Source of the DNA: Chryseobacterium sp. LJ668
GTDB taxonomy: Bacteria > Bacteroidota > Bacteroidia > Flavobacteriales > Weeksellaceae
Length of the DNA: 64,000 bases
Assembly: GCF_019613955.1 (NCBI RefSeq)
Contig: NZ_CP080443.1
Location: 2,403,001 to 2,467,000, forward strand
Reading direction: 5' to 3'
In this document: positions 6,838 to 16,457 of the stretch, piece after piece
How the letters are laid out: each line of letters begins with the position of its first letter
Numbering within the stretch: the stretch's first letter is position 1
The notes under the pieces: model-generated
What the model was told of the DNA's origin: nothing
Database searches by the model: none
Seen by the model: only the letters and a program-made list of their open reading frames with translations
Translations under genes and position numbers: made by a program

Positions 6838-9255
6838 CTAAAATTCTAATAATTTAAGTTTAAACTGAAAGGCAAAATTCTGTTTAAAACTATATGTTGT
6901 ATAATATCCGACCCTGTAAAAAACGCCCAAATTAAAATAAGACGAAAGAAAGTTATTCCATTCCAAACCTACTTCCTGATACAAATGATCTAATTTCCTG
7001 AATCTGAAATCGTGGTATTCAGGATGTTTCATATCACCAATAGTTCCCCGCAATACAAAATCTAAGCTCGAAACATTCTGCCCGATGCTTTTGAAATACC
7101 AGGGAAGCTTATGCGTAAGATAATATGCCGCAAACCTGTCATTATAGAATTTTCTGCCTTCTAATGTGGCAAATCCCAGATAGGAGGTGAGGTTAAAATT
7201 AATATCCCGGCTTGGAGAAGCCAGACCATTCATCGTAAAATGCTTCCAAATAGGAGCTTCGCCTAAAACCACTCCGCCGTATAATCGTAATCCGGTAGTT
7301 CCCAGACGGGTTTTGAAATTCTGTACAAAAAGTGCATCGAATCGAGTGTAATTAAAATCTCCACCCAAAGCTTTAAAGCTTTGTTCAAAATTAAAATACA
7401 ATTCAGGGTATTTCTGATCAATCAGAGATTTCCCCTGCGGTGTCATGATGTTGGTAGAATTTGGAGAATACTTCAAAGTTACCAGTGTGTTGAAATTTTC
7501 AAAAGCGGCACCGCTATTTCTGAAACTGTAATCAAATTTTGCTTCTTCGGTATTTCTTTTTGCTGCAAAAGCCAGTGTAAGACCATTGGAGACATCGTTC
7601 AGATAAGAAACCGTAACACCTTGGTAACGGTAATATTTGTCATTATTGATGTTGTTCCCATAATTCATCATGCGCATTCTGAAAGTCCATAGTCTGCGGT
7701 AAAACTCACCGGATGAGTTGACGTCATCATCATATTCAATCCTGAAAAAAGAATTTTTATCGAGCGTGGTTTTGATATCGATACCAATTCCGTATTTATA
7801 TTTTTCATCGTTGAGGCCATACGCAAAATAGTAATCCGGCGAAAAATAGGGATTGAAATTCTCATTTAGCTTTGCTTTTAAGCCAAATCTGAAGCCCTCG
7901 TATAAATTGTAATTAATGACTTCCCCAATATCAAAATCAAAACTCCTGACCCTAACCTGTCCGTTAATCAAGCCGGTTAAAATTCTTGCCTTACGGTCGA
8001 TATTATATTTCTTTCCTAAACTGTCGATAACGAAATAAGTGTTTTTTTCTCTTTCTGACAAAGGTTCTGTACGATACTTCTGAAGGGTTTTTCCGTCGGC
8101 ATTTTTTACCGTGAAAGTATAGCCTTTAAAATGTTTAGGATCTTCTACGATCGGCGATTGGTAGTCAAAATACTTTGAACTCAGGTATGCATACGTTCCA
8201 AAGCTTTTTTTGTGTCTTTTTGAATTGTTTTCTACGGCATCAGATGAGGGTTCTGTATTATCCATCATCATTCGGCTCATTCTCAGTTTTACACTTTCTT
8301 CGGATAAAAACCATTTGTTGTTAAAAAAAATCCAAGTGCTTGCAATATTTCCTACATTTTTATCTTTGCTGATGCTCTCTATTTTTTTTATACCGTAAGT
8401 ATCGATATCAATGTAAAGATATCCGCTGAATTTCCTTTTTTTTACTGTTTTTTTATAGCTCACTTCACGAAAACGGATCACGAAATTTTTCCTGCCGTCG
8501 ATTTCGATCGTGTCAGTAAGATAAAATCTGTACAAACCCCGGTTTTCCGGTTTGATCTGGTTCGGGACTTTGTCTCTGTTACCCTGTAGCGCAATCATTT
8601 CATAAATAGGCTGCTTGAGGCCTGAAATACGGTTGTCAAGAATATTCACTTTCTCTCCTAATTTTTTAGAGAATAGGTATTCCTGAGCTCTTTCCCATAG
8701 AAATAGTTTGCTTTTTGAAAATATTCTCCTTGCTGAAACATCACTGATGGAATCATTTGTTTTCTGCTTTTTGAAAAGATTAAAGTTGTTATTAAAAGCT
8801 TCATTAAATGCCGAAATACTGTCCTGATCAATATCTAAAGAAATTTTCTCATAAGATTTATAGGCATAAGAATCTAAACTCTTTGGCGAATTGCTTTTGA
8901 AAAGCTGATCTGTTTTTCTTAGAATTTCAAGCGCTTGAGGATCACTTTTGTCTTCAAGGATGACCGTTTCTATAGACTTGGTTTTTGAGGAGGCGTTGAT
9001 AAGCGTGACCGTCATTACATCTTCAACCAATGCGCTCTCTCTAAAATGATTTTCTGCTGTAATCTGGATGTTTTTGCATTTTGTTTTAAACTCAAGATAG
9101 CCGCTGTCATCTGTTTTTCCTAAAATTTTATCGTTACAGGAAATTGTTGCATTGGCAATGGGTGTTCCTTTGATTTCATTGATTACTGTAATTTTTGATT
9201 GTGAAAAACCAAAAACAAACAACGACAGAAACATTAAAACAAGCCCTTTTTTCAT
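6838..9255 (-). CDS. DUF5686 outer-membrane protein, upstream copy
   Basis: An 805-aa paralogue of the gene at 4014-6467, with the same order: signal peptide (MKKGLVLMFLSLFVFGFSQ), carboxypeptidase-regulatory-like domain (about 21-90), middle region with the ILEDKSDPQALEILRK block, and a C-terminal barrel ending in LLEF. A longer reading frame opens at 9330, but the ATG at 9255 is preferred because it begins the signal peptide exactly and a perfect -7 element (9271-9278) sits just upstream. First gene of a leftward group that includes the 78-aa gene and the second paralogue. The pair arose by tandem duplication and has since diverged. Confidence 0.88.
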   Translation of the reverse strand: MKKGLVLMFLSLFVFGFSQSKITVINEIKGTPIANATISCNDKILGKTDDSGYLEFKTKCKNIQITAENHFRESALVEDVMTVTLINASSKTKSIETVILEDKSDPQALEILRKTDQLFKSNSPKSLDSYAYKSYEKISLDIDQDSISAFNEAFNNNFNLFKKQKTNDSISDVSARRIFSKSKLFLWERAQEYLFSKKLGEKVNILDNRISGLKQPIYEMIALQGNRDKVPNQIKPENRGLYRFYLTDTIEIDGRKNFVIRFREVSYKKTVKKRKFSGYLYIDIDTYGIKKIESISKDKNVGNIASTWIFFNNKWFLSEESVKLRMSRMMMDNTEPSSDAVENNSKRHKKSFGTYAYLSSKYFDYQSPIVEDPKHFKGYTFTVKNADGKTLQKYRTEPLSEREKNTYFVIDSLGKKYNIDRKARILTGLINGQVRVRSFDFDIGEVINYNLYEGFRFGLKAKLNENFNPYFSPDYYFAYGLNDEKYKYGIGIDIKTTLDKNSFFRIEYDDDVNSSGEFYRRLWTFRMRMMNYGNNINNDKYYRYQGVTVSYLNDVSNGLTLAFAAKRNTEEAKFDYSFRNSGAAFENFNTLVTLKYSPNSTNIMTPQGKSLIDQKYPELYFNFEQSFKALGGDFNYTRFDALFVQNFKTRLGTTGLRLYGGVVLGEAPIWKHFTMNGLASPSRDINFNLTSYLGFATLEGRKFYNDRFAAYYLTHKLPWYFKSIGQNVSSLDFVLRGTIGDMKHPEYHDFRFRKLDHLYQEVGLEWNNFLSSYFNLGVFYRVGYYTTYSFKQNFAFQFKLKLLEF

Positions 9256-9270
9256 GAAAAAAATCTGCAA

Positions 9271-9278
9271 CAAAATTA
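9271..9278 (-). promoter_or_regulatory. -7 element of the DUF5686 cluster
   Basis: TAATTTTG on the minus strand matches TANNTTTG and lies 16 bases upstream of the ATG at 9255. It supports that start over the longer frame. Confidence 0.5.
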
Positions 9279-9338
9279 CTGATATTTCTTCTTTCAAAAA
9301 AGCTTTTTCGATGTCCATTTTATCGGTCATTACCAGTC

Positions 9339-9369
9339 AAAAAAACTCCGGAATACTAAATTCCGGAGT
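9339..9369 (-). terminator. Terminator of the 9402-10148 lipoprotein gene
   Basis: Arms ACTCCGGAA / TTCCGGAGT (9345-9353, 9361-9369), 7-base loop, followed on the minus strand by a run of T. It separates the lipoprotein gene from the DUF5686 promoter. Confidence 0.8.
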
Positions 9370-9401
9370 GTAGATTCAAATAAAATTGCCACAGATATGT
9401 T

Positions 9402-10148
9402 TTATTTTATATCATTTTTAGAAATCACAATTTCTTTAATCATGTTGCCTTCAGAGTCTGTGTATAGGTATTTAAGATTATTAACACCCAATCTGGATGT
9501 TTGAGTGAAAATTTGTCGGATTTGAGGAGTTTTTACCATCTCATCTTTCATCAGCTTGTCAGCACCTACAACTTTCAACATGGGAATATAGCTGTCCGGA
9601 ACCTCATTGGTATAAATGATGTTTTTGTGTTCGTCTGCTTTAATACTGACAATTTTTGTACCTGTAGTTTGATCTACAATAGGCAGGTTTTTATTAAATG
9701 CTTCCAGAATTTGGTTCAATTCATCTGAGTTTGGTTTCTCACCTGCTGCGATAGCTTTGAAATCTACAGACTCCTTTACATTTTTGTTATCGATCATTTT
9801 GTCAATAATCACCTTCGAATCTGCACTGTATACTTTCAGATTAAATTTAACGCCGCTCTCAAAAAGTTCTTTTCCTAATTTTTCACTTTTAATTGCCTGA
9901 GCAATGAGATCAGGAAGAGATTTGCTGACCAACTCACTCTCTATATCGTTGCTTTGATAAGTCGTATTGACATCAATATTGATTTGATCGGGTGATGTAG
10001 AGCTTGCGCTGGTAGACCTGATCATCTGATTGATCATCATTGAAGAGCTGCCGTTATACATTTTGACAAAATCCTGTACTTTGTCTTCTTTCGTTTTGCA
10101 TGCAACGAGCATTAACGAAGTTAAAAAGATAATGAGTATGTTTTTCAT
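9402..10148 (-). CDS. Hypothetical lipoprotein
   Basis: A 248-aa exported protein. The N-terminus is a lipoprotein signal with lipobox LVAC, Cys17 being the predicted lipidated residue, followed by the charged stretch KTKEDK. The mature part has a Ser/Thr-rich segment (about 40-60) and mixed alpha/beta sequence with many Lys and Asp. I do not recognise a family. It lies downstream of alaS, separated by a hairpin terminator, and has its own terminator, so it is probably a single-gene unit. No promoter is obvious. Confidence 0.75.
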   Translation of the reverse strand: MKNILIIFLTSLMLVACKTKEDKVQDFVKMYNGSSSMMINQMIRSTSASSTSPDQINIDVNTTYQSNDIESELVSKSLPDLIAQAIKSEKLGKELFESGVKFNLKVYSADSKVIIDKMIDNKNVKESVDFKAIAAGEKPNSDELNQILEAFNKNLPIVDQTTGTKIVSIKADEHKNIIYTNEVPDSYIPMLKVVGADKLMKDEMVKTPQIRQIFTQTSRLGVNNLKYLYTDSEGNMIKEIVISKNDIK

Positions 10149-10173
10149 AAATAATATTTTGAGAAAGATAATA

Positions 10174-10201
10174 AAAAAACAGAAACATAAGTTTCTGTTT
10201 T
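10174..10201 (-). terminator. Terminator after alaS
   Basis: Arms AAAACAGAAAC / GTTTCTGTTTT with an ATAA loop, followed on the minus strand by T residues, about 22 bases past the alaS stop. Confidence 0.8.
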
Positions 10202-10222
10202 GTATTAAATATTTAAAATGAA

Positions 10223-12826
10223 TTAGATCTCTAAAGCCTTTTGATACGCATTTTCCAGGCCATTAAGATTTTTGCCTCCTGCTGTTGCAAAGCCGGGATT
10301 TCCTCCTCCTCCGCCTTGTATTTCTTTTGCTAAATCTTTCACGATTGTTCCTGCTTGATAGCTTGAAGCCAGGTCATCAGAAATTCCTACAGTAATCATT
10401 GGTTTTCCGTCGTAATCTGATAAAACAATTGTTACAGAAGTCGGAATTTCCTTCTTAAGCTGGAATACAATGTCTTTCACAGAACCTGCATCCAGAGAGG
10501 TTTTCTTCACTAAAAGCTGTTTATCTCCTTTGTGTTCATAAGCCGTTTTCCAGTCGCCGATTTCGCCTTTTGCTTTTTCTTTTTTCAGAGATTCAACTTC
10601 AGATTTTAGAGTTGAATTTTCTTCCATTAATTTCTCAATCGATTTTACAATATCTTTTGATTTAAGCAAATGAGAAAGTTCAATAATCTGCTTTTCTAAA
10701 CTCGTGAAATACTCTTCAGATTTGTCTCCGGAGATTGCTTCAATCCTTCTGATACCTGCCGCAACAGAACTTTCAGAATTGATTTTAAAATGACCGATTT
10801 CGCTTGTATGTTTAACGTGAGTTCCCCCGCACAATTCTTTTGAACTTCCAAACTGGATCATTCTCACACTATCACCGTATTTTTCACCAAACAATGCCAT
10901 TGCACCTTTATCAATCGCCTCCTGAATAGGAATGTTTCTGAACTCCTGAAGAGCAATATTTTCTTTGATTTTTGCATTGACTTTTTCTTCGATTAAAGCC
11001 AATTCTTCCTCCGTCATTTTACTGAAATGCGAGAAGTCAAAACGCAGATAATCCGGACCAACAAATGAACCTTTCTGTTCAACATGAGTTCCTAAAACTT
11101 CTCTCAAAGCCTCGTGCAGCAAATGTGTTACAGAGTGATTTGCCTGAGAATTTTTTCTTTCGGTTGCGTTGACTTTAGCGTAAAAAATAGCTCCTGCATC
11201 TTTCGGAAGTCCGTTGATTAAAGAAATAATCAACCCGTTTTCCTTTTTGGTTTCTAAAACTTCAAAACTTTCAACTGCATTTTCCAACACACCTTTATCA
11301 CCGATTTGTCCACCACCTTCAGGATAGAAAGGGGAGTTGCTCAATACGACCTGATAAAATTCGCCGTCTTTATTTTCTACTTTTCTGTATCTAGTAATGT
11401 AAGTTTCGGCTTCAATCTGGTCATAACCTACAAAATTTTCAGGTTTTTCTTCTAAAACTACCCAGTCATAAACTTTAGAAGCTGAGTCTTTTTTAGAACG
11501 TTGCTTTTGCTTTGCCATTTCAGCTTCAAAACCAGCTTCATCGATGGTCAAACCTTTTTCTTCCGCAATAATTCTCGTCAAGTCATCAGGGAAACCATAA
11601 GTGTCATATAGTTCAAAAACTTCTACGCTTGGTAAAACTTTAGAACCTTCAGCAATTGTCTGCTGAATTAATTTTTCTACTCTTAATAAACCGTTTTCAA
11701 TGGTTTTTAAGAAAGATTCTTCTTCACTTTTAATGACTTCAGTAACTAATTTTCCTTGTTTTTCCAGTTCAGGGAAGAATTCTCCCATTTGATTTTGAAG
11801 TACAGCGACCAATTCAAAAAGGAAAGGTTCTTTTCTGTCTAAAAATCGATATGCGTAAGAAATTCCTCTTCTTAAAATTCTTCTGATCACATAACCGGCA
11901 CCACCGTTGGAAGGCAACTGTCCGTCTGCAATTGCAAAAGAAACCGCTCTGATGTGATCTACCACCACACGGATCGCAATATCTTTTTCGTCCGTTAAAA
12001 TTCCTGTATATTTTTTACCTGAAAGTTCTTCCACTTTAGCAATCAAAGGGGTAAAAACATCAGTATCATAATTGGATTCTTTTTGCTGTAAAGCCATACA
12101 AAGACGCTCGAAGCCCATTCCCGTATCAATGTGTCTTGCAGGAAGATTTTCAAGAGAACCGTCTGCTTTTCTGTTGAACTGCATGAATACGAGATTCCAG
12201 ATTTCAACCACTTGAGGATGGTCATTATTCACTAATTCCAAACCGGAAATTTTAGCTTTTTCCTCCGGAGTTCTCAAGTCTACATGAATTTCAGAACAAG
12301 GTCCGCAAGGTCCACTCGCTCCCATTTCCCAGAAATTATCTTTTTTGTTCCCGTTGATTATTCGGTCTTCAGAAACAAATTGTTTCCACAAATCATAAGC
12401 TTCAGTATCTCTTTCCAGATTCTCTTTTTCGTCACCTTCAAAAATGGTTACATATAGATTTTCCTTTGGAATTCCGTACACTTCTGTCAACAATTCCCAA
12501 GCCCAGGAAATGGCTTCTTTTTTAAAGTAGTCACCGAAAGACCAGTTGCCCAACATTTCAAACATCGTGTGATGATACGTATCACGGCCTACATCATCCA
12601 AATCGTTATGCTTTCCCGAAACTCTCAGGCACTTTTGGGTATCGGCAATTCTTGGTGCAGTAGGGGTTTTATATCCTAAGAAAAAATCTTTGAACTGTGT
12701 CATTCCGGAGTTGGAAAACATCAGCGTAGGATCATCTTTCAGCACGATGGGTGCAGATGGAACGATAAGGTGGTTTTTACTTTTAAAATAGTCTAAAAAC
12801 TGTTGGCGTATTTCCTGTGAGGTCAT
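10223..12826 (-). CDS. alaS: Alanine--tRNA ligase
   Basis: Charges tRNA-Ala in the cytosol. The 867 aa carry, in order, the class II aminoacylation core (about 1-240, with FSNSGMTQFK and the GMGFERL motif 3 region), the tRNA-recognition helical domain, the editing domain with the zinc-site HXXXH in NHSVTHLLHEAL and the CGGTHV motif, a coiled coil (about 695-740), and the glycine-rich C-terminal DHHA1 domain with GGGGGNPGFATAGG. All key motifs are intact. It has its own promoter and terminator. Confidence 0.98.
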   Translation of the reverse strand: MTSQEIRQQFLDYFKSKNHLIVPSAPIVLKDDPTLMFSNSGMTQFKDFFLGYKTPTAPRIADTQKCLRVSGKHNDLDDVGRDTYHHTMFEMLGNWSFGDYFKKEAISWAWELLTEVYGIPKENLYVTIFEGDEKENLERDTEAYDLWKQFVSEDRIINGNKKDNFWEMGASGPCGPCSEIHVDLRTPEEKAKISGLELVNNDHPQVVEIWNLVFMQFNRKADGSLENLPARHIDTGMGFERLCMALQQKESNYDTDVFTPLIAKVEELSGKKYTGILTDEKDIAIRVVVDHIRAVSFAIADGQLPSNGGAGYVIRRILRRGISYAYRFLDRKEPFLFELVAVLQNQMGEFFPELEKQGKLVTEVIKSEEESFLKTIENGLLRVEKLIQQTIAEGSKVLPSVEVFELYDTYGFPDDLTRIIAEEKGLTIDEAGFEAEMAKQKQRSKKDSASKVYDWVVLEEKPENFVGYDQIEAETYITRYRKVENKDGEFYQVVLSNSPFYPEGGGQIGDKGVLENAVESFEVLETKKENGLIISLINGLPKDAGAIFYAKVNATERKNSQANHSVTHLLHEALREVLGTHVEQKGSFVGPDYLRFDFSHFSKMTEEELALIEEKVNAKIKENIALQEFRNIPIQEAIDKGAMALFGEKYGDSVRMIQFGSSKELCGGTHVKHTSEIGHFKINSESSVAAGIRRIEAISGDKSEEYFTSLEKQIIELSHLLKSKDIVKSIEKLMEENSTLKSEVESLKKEKAKGEIGDWKTAYEHKGDKQLLVKKTSLDAGSVKDIVFQLKKEIPTSVTIVLSDYDGKPMITVGISDDLASSYQAGTIVKDLAKEIQGGGGGNPGFATAGGKNLNGLENAYQKALEI

Positions 12827-12865
12827 TTTTTATAGCTTTAAATATCAAAAAAATTGATAAGGATG

Positions 12866-12873
12866 CAAATTTA
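12866..12873 (-). promoter_or_regulatory. -7 element of alaS
   Basis: TAAATTTG on the minus strand, a perfect TANNTTTG match, 40 bases upstream of the alaS ATG. Confidence 0.6.
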
Positions 12874-13095
12874 ATATTTTTAAGTGATTGCGAAATAGAG
12901 TTGTAATGAATTAATGAAAATTATCTCGTAAACCTTTTAAAACAAACCATTTTTTACTTTTTTTCGTATATGATATCAAAGAAATTATTAAATGAAGATT
13001 CACAAAGATTCAATTTAATTTTAGCGTGAAATTTGCATCTAATAAAAGTGTTCTAAAAATTACATCAACAAATGATTAAGCATAACAAACAAAAA

Positions 13096-13746
13096 ATGAA
13101 AAATATACTGATATTGTTCGGATTATTTCTGGGAATAGCTGTCTTTGCAGCAAGTTGTGGAGATGCCGGCAAAATTAAGCCAAGAGAAACTGAAAATAAA
13201 AATGAAAAAATTATGGAAGCAGGAAATGTAAAAGAAATTTATTTTGCAGGCGGATGTTTCTGGGGAACAGAACATCTTTTTCAACAAGTAAGAGGCGTTG
13301 TAGGAACTGAAGTAGGCTATGCCAATGGGAAAACCAAAAATCCAACTTACGAAGAAGTGACAAGTCATACAACAGGTTTTACGGAGGCGGTGAAAGTGAA
13401 GTATGATGCAGATGAGGTAGATCTGAAACTGCTGATTGAACTTTATTTTAAATCAATAGACCCTACTACTTTAAACAGACAGGGAAATGATGTCGGAGAT
13501 AATTATCGCAGCGGAATTTATTTTACGGATAAAAGTACTGAAGCAATTGTGAAAAATGAAGTTGAAGAATTGTCAAAAAACTATTCTAAACCTGTTGTTG
13601 TAGAAGTTGAAACACTGAAGAATTTCTACCGAGCTGAAGATTATCACCAAGATTATCTGAACGCAAATCCGGGTGGATACTGTCACATTGAACCTGGACT
13701 TTTTGAAGAAGCCAGAAAAGCAAACCCGCCAAAAGCGAAGAAATAA
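13096..13746 (+). CDS. msrA: Lipoprotein peptide-methionine (S)-S-oxide reductase
   Basis: Reduces methionine-S-sulfoxide in proteins. The catalytic motif GGCFWG is present (about 48-53) with its nucleophilic Cys, and the C-terminal YHQDYL and GYCHIEPG segments supply the conserved Tyr/His and a probable resolving Cys. Unlike cytosolic MsrA, it begins with a lipoprotein signal peptide (lipobox AASC), so the enzyme should act in the periplasm or at the membrane. An upstream ATG at 13072 is in frame, but the ATG at 13096 starts the signal peptide cleanly and is preferred (216 aa). A hairpin terminator follows immediately. Confidence 0.94.
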   Translation: MKNILILFGLFLGIAVFAASCGDAGKIKPRETENKNEKIMEAGNVKEIYFAGGCFWGTEHLFQQVRGVVGTEVGYANGKTKNPTYEEVTSHTTGFTEAVKVKYDADEVDLKLLIELYFKSIDPTTLNRQGNDVGDNYRSGIYFTDKSTEAIVKNEVEELSKNYSKPVVVEVETLKNFYRAEDYHQDYLNANPGGYCHIEPGLFEEARKANPPKAKK

Positions 13747-13751
13747 AATTG

Positions 13752-13777
13752 AAAAGTTGTCGAAAGGCAACTTTTTT
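13752..13777 (+). terminator. Terminator after msrA
   Basis: AAAAGTTGTC - GAAA - GGCAACTTTT with a T-run, 6 bases past the msrA stop. The GAAA tetraloop closes the stem. Confidence 0.75.
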
Positions 13778-14411
13778 AGTTTAAAAACCTTTCTTTAATG
13801 CTGAACATGGAAATGTTCATGAAGATTAAGAAGCTGAAGATTAAATAGAAAGTTTCTTTGGGAAGTTGTTTTAGGAAAAATTGGAAATCTTCGAATACTG
13901 TTGGCTTATATTCATTACGAATCACATCGTAACAAAGTAAGCAATCATATGCAAATTCTTCCGTATTTGAGTCTTTATAATAATGAACAACAAAAAAATG
14001 ACCGGTCTTTTCTAAGTCAATACCATAATGTTCTTGTTTGGAAATATGCATATCATTAATTAAAGAAATAAAATCATCGTAAGAATTTTCTTTATTTAAA
14101 ATGAATTCAATTCCTGATTCTTTTTTGTTATCTCGCTGTAGTTTTTTAATTTCTGAAATGTACAATTTAGAATTTTGACGAGCTTCATTGGGTTTTACTT
14201 CTATTTTTTGATAGTTCCAATTTCTTATTTGTTCAAGAGTATTTTGTCTGTCAATCGGGATTTTAGGATCATATTTTGCCGGAATTCCAAAATCCATAAT
14301 GTTGTAAATAGGCTCATTTAGTTTTCGATTCCCCAAATACCAAAACAAAACAGGAATCAATAATGCACTTATCAACCCGGGAACATAGTATATTTTCTTT
14401 CCTGAAATCAT
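13776..14411 (-). CDS. Hypothetical membrane-anchored protein beside an ABC exporter
   Basis: A 211-aa protein with two hydrophobic segments, one near the N-terminus (about 8-26) and one at the C-terminus (about 187-205), enclosing a soluble, Lys/Asp/Glu-rich domain of about 155 residues. I do not recognise the family. The topology suggests both ends are in the inner membrane with the middle on one side. It lies downstream of the ABC permease on the same strand, but a hairpin terminator (14431-14457) separates them, so it may be transcribed only by read-through or from its own promoter. A role with the exporter is possible, not shown. Confidence 0.7.
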   Translation of the reverse strand: MISGKKIYYVPGLISALLIPVLFWYLGNRKLNEPIYNIMDFGIPAKYDPKIPIDRQNTLEQIRNWNYQKIEVKPNEARQNSKLYISEIKKLQRDNKKESGIEFILNKENSYDDFISLINDMHISKQEHYGIDLEKTGHFFVVHYYKDSNTEEFAYDCLLCYDVIRNEYKPTVFEDFQFFLKQLPKETFYLIFSFLIFMNISMFSIKERFLN

Positions 14412-14430
14412 TGGTTTAAATTTAAATAAA

Positions 14431-14457
14431 AAAAGTGACTCAATAATGAATCACTTT
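14431..14457 (-). terminator. Terminator after the ABC permease gene
   Basis: Arms AAAGTGA..CA / TGA.TCACTTT around an ATAA loop with one mismatch, followed on the minus strand by TTTTTTTATTT. Lies between the permease and the unknown gene at 13776. Confidence 0.7.
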
Positions 14458-14492
14458 CGTATCTGAATAATTTATATCTGATAATTATAAAA

Positions 14493-15341
14493 TTACCAAT
14501 CTCTTTTCTTTAAAATCCAGTATGAACCGATAATGAAGATTGCACACCAACCAAGGCAAGCAATTAAGCTTTCTGTAGGGTAGGTAAATTCATATTTCAG
14601 ACCAATGAATTTTGCTGTATTTAGCCTAACTAAAGGATTAGGGATTAGATTAGACATACTTTCCAGTGGGAATAATTTAGAAAAGAAAAAATCATTTTGA
14701 AGTACATTCTCCATTTGTTCTTTTGTTGTAAGTCCGGATAATTTTAAACGAACTTCAGTAATCCCAATAATAAATTCGGCAAACCAAAGTACAAATAAGG
14801 CAAGAAATACAAATATTGATTTTCTTAACAAAATTGAAAGGAACATTAAAAAGCAGAAAAAACTAAAAAGTTTTAAAAAATAATTTCCTATAAAAAATAT
14901 TTCAGCATAAATTTTCGCAGATTCTGTTGTCGTTGAATATTTATATCCTAAAAACATTGTTATACCAAAAACTACAATTGTAGAAATAATAGTAAACAAA
15001 GTAATTGTTATCAGTTTTGAACCAATGAAATTTTCTCTACTTAAACCATCAATTGTATTTTGTTTAAACATTCGGTTGGTAAATTCCTGACAAATTGAAA
15101 ACACAATAATCAATCCCAAGAAAATTTTTAGAGCCCCAACGATATATGTTGTAAAATTCCAGATTTCAGGAAAGTTGTAGATACCTTCTTCTTTTAAATT
15201 GATTGTCTTTCCAAATAAATCAAAGCTAACCAAACCAATGAAAAGGAATAGTGTTATTATACCAAAATATAAGATGGTGAAAACTTTAAACGGTCTGTAA
15301 TTCAGGTTTTTGTAATATTCGAGTTTTAATAATTTCAACAT
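14493..15341 (-). CDS. ABC-2 type transporter permease
   Basis: A 282-aa integral membrane protein with about six hydrophobic segments (roughly 20-42, 68-85, 108-130, 150-172, 176-195, 258-277), the usual layout of an ABC-2 exporter permease. The N-terminus (LKLEYYKNLNYR) is typical of the cytoplasmic lead-in helix of this class. It follows the ATPase gene with a 2-base gap and so forms a functional pair with it. The substrate cannot be told; members of this class export antibiotics, peptides or lipids, or take part in motility. Confidence 0.85.
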   Translation of the reverse strand: MLKLLKLEYYKNLNYRPFKVFTILYFGIITLFLFIGLVSFDLFGKTINLKEEGIYNFPEIWNFTTYIVGALKIFLGLIIVFSICQEFTNRMFKQNTIDGLSRENFIGSKLITITLFTIISTIVVFGITMFLGYKYSTTTESAKIYAEIFFIGNYFLKLFSFFCFLMFLSILLRKSIFVFLALFVLWFAEFIIGITEVRLKLSGLTTKEQMENVLQNDFFFSKLFPLESMSNLIPNPLVRLNTAKFIGLKYEFTYPTESLIACLGWCAIFIIGSYWILKKRDW

Positions 15342-15343
15342 GA

Positions 15344-16246
15344 TTAATGAGTGTTTTTTACAAGTTCAAGGAATTGAGTTTCAAGCGATTGTTTTTTCTT
15401 GGCCAGATGAGACAGGAAGATTCCTTTCTCTGCCAGTTTCTGGTTTAAACTCGATGCAGAAATCGATGCGTCATCACGGATCTGGGCTTTAACGATCTCG
15501 CCATCAATTTTTACCGAAGTAAACCACTGCAGCTCTTCCAAAGCAGTTAAAAGCACTGTATTATTATCCGCTTTTAATTCAAAAAATCCTGTGTTGGTCG
15601 TCATTCCGTCTACACTTCCAGAATAAATTGAGTTTCCTTCCTTTAAAACGATGACATGGCTGCAGATTTTTTCTATTTCATCTAATAAGTGGCTTGCGAT
15701 GATGATGGTAATACCCTGTTTTGCAATCGACCCGATAATTTCTCTGATCTGGATAATTCCTTCAGGATCCAAACCGTTCGTTGGTTCATCTAAAATTAAA
15801 ACTTCAGGATTATTCAGTAATGATGAGGCAATCGCCAGACGCTGCTTCATCCCTAAAGAAAAAGTTTTAAAAGGATCTTTTTTTCGTTCTAAAAGACCGA
15901 CAATACCCAAGACTTCATCAATTCTTGTATAAGGAGTTCCTTTGATTTCTGCAACAATTTTTAGATTGGTTTCTGCACTTAAATAAGGATAAAAGTTAGG
16001 CTGCTCAATGATTGCCCCGATTTTTTTAAGCGTTTCAGAATCGGTTCCCTTTTTCCCAAACCAGAACCAGTCACCATTTGTAGGATTGATAGTTGAGAGA
16101 AGCATTCCGAAAGTAGTAGATTTTCCGCTTCCGTTGGGACCAAGAAGTCCATATACATTGCCTCTTTCCACATCAAAGGAAATATTATTGACAACGACTC
16201 TTTTAAATTTTTTAGTCAGGTTTTTGACAGATAACACTTTTTCCAT
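15344..16246 (-). CDS. ABC transporter ATP-binding protein
   Basis: ATPase subunit of an exporter. From the preferred ATG at 16246 it is 300 aa (a longer frame opens at 16267). Walker A is GPNGSGKST, the Q-loop lies in the EQPNFYPYLS segment, the ABC signature is SLGMKQRLAIA, Walker B is LILDEPTNGLDPEG, and the H-loop is IIASHLLDE, all intact. The extra C-terminal domain of about 80 residues is typical of CcmA/BcrA-type ATPases. It is the first gene of a two-gene transport unit with the permease downstream. Confidence 0.93.
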   Translation of the reverse strand: MEKVLSVKNLTKKFKRVVVNNISFDVERGNVYGLLGPNGSGKSTTFGMLLSTINPTNGDWFWFGKKGTDSETLKKIGAIIEQPNFYPYLSAETNLKIVAEIKGTPYTRIDEVLGIVGLLERKKDPFKTFSLGMKQRLAIASSLLNNPEVLILDEPTNGLDPEGIIQIREIIGSIAKQGITIIIASHLLDEIEKICSHVIVLKEGNSIYSGSVDGMTTNTGFFELKADNNTVLLTALEELQWFTSVKIDGEIVKAQIRDDASISASSLNQKLAEKGIFLSHLAKKKQSLETQFLELVKNTH

Positions 16247-16457
16247 GTAATTTGATTGTATATGCAATAGGTTTCTCTTTTTCGTGAAATGTTACAAGGT
16301 TGGATGAATTTTGCTTAAAATTTACTGCATTATGGATGATGGAGGTTTGTTTGGGTTCATGAACGATAAATTATTTCAAAAAAAATTTTTAGTACAAAGC
16401 TTTATATAATTAAATACCCTCATCAACAGCCAACACCCCTCTTCTGAAAATTTTCAT

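Noticed and set aside
9256..9330. Longer start of the upstream DUF5686 gene
   Set aside because: The extra 25 residues precede a perfect signal peptide, and a -7 element lies between the two starts.
16352..16429. 25-codon ATG frame upstream of the AAA+ gene
   Set aside because: Too short, no hydrophobic or conserved pattern, and it lies in AT-rich DNA where such frames occur by chance.
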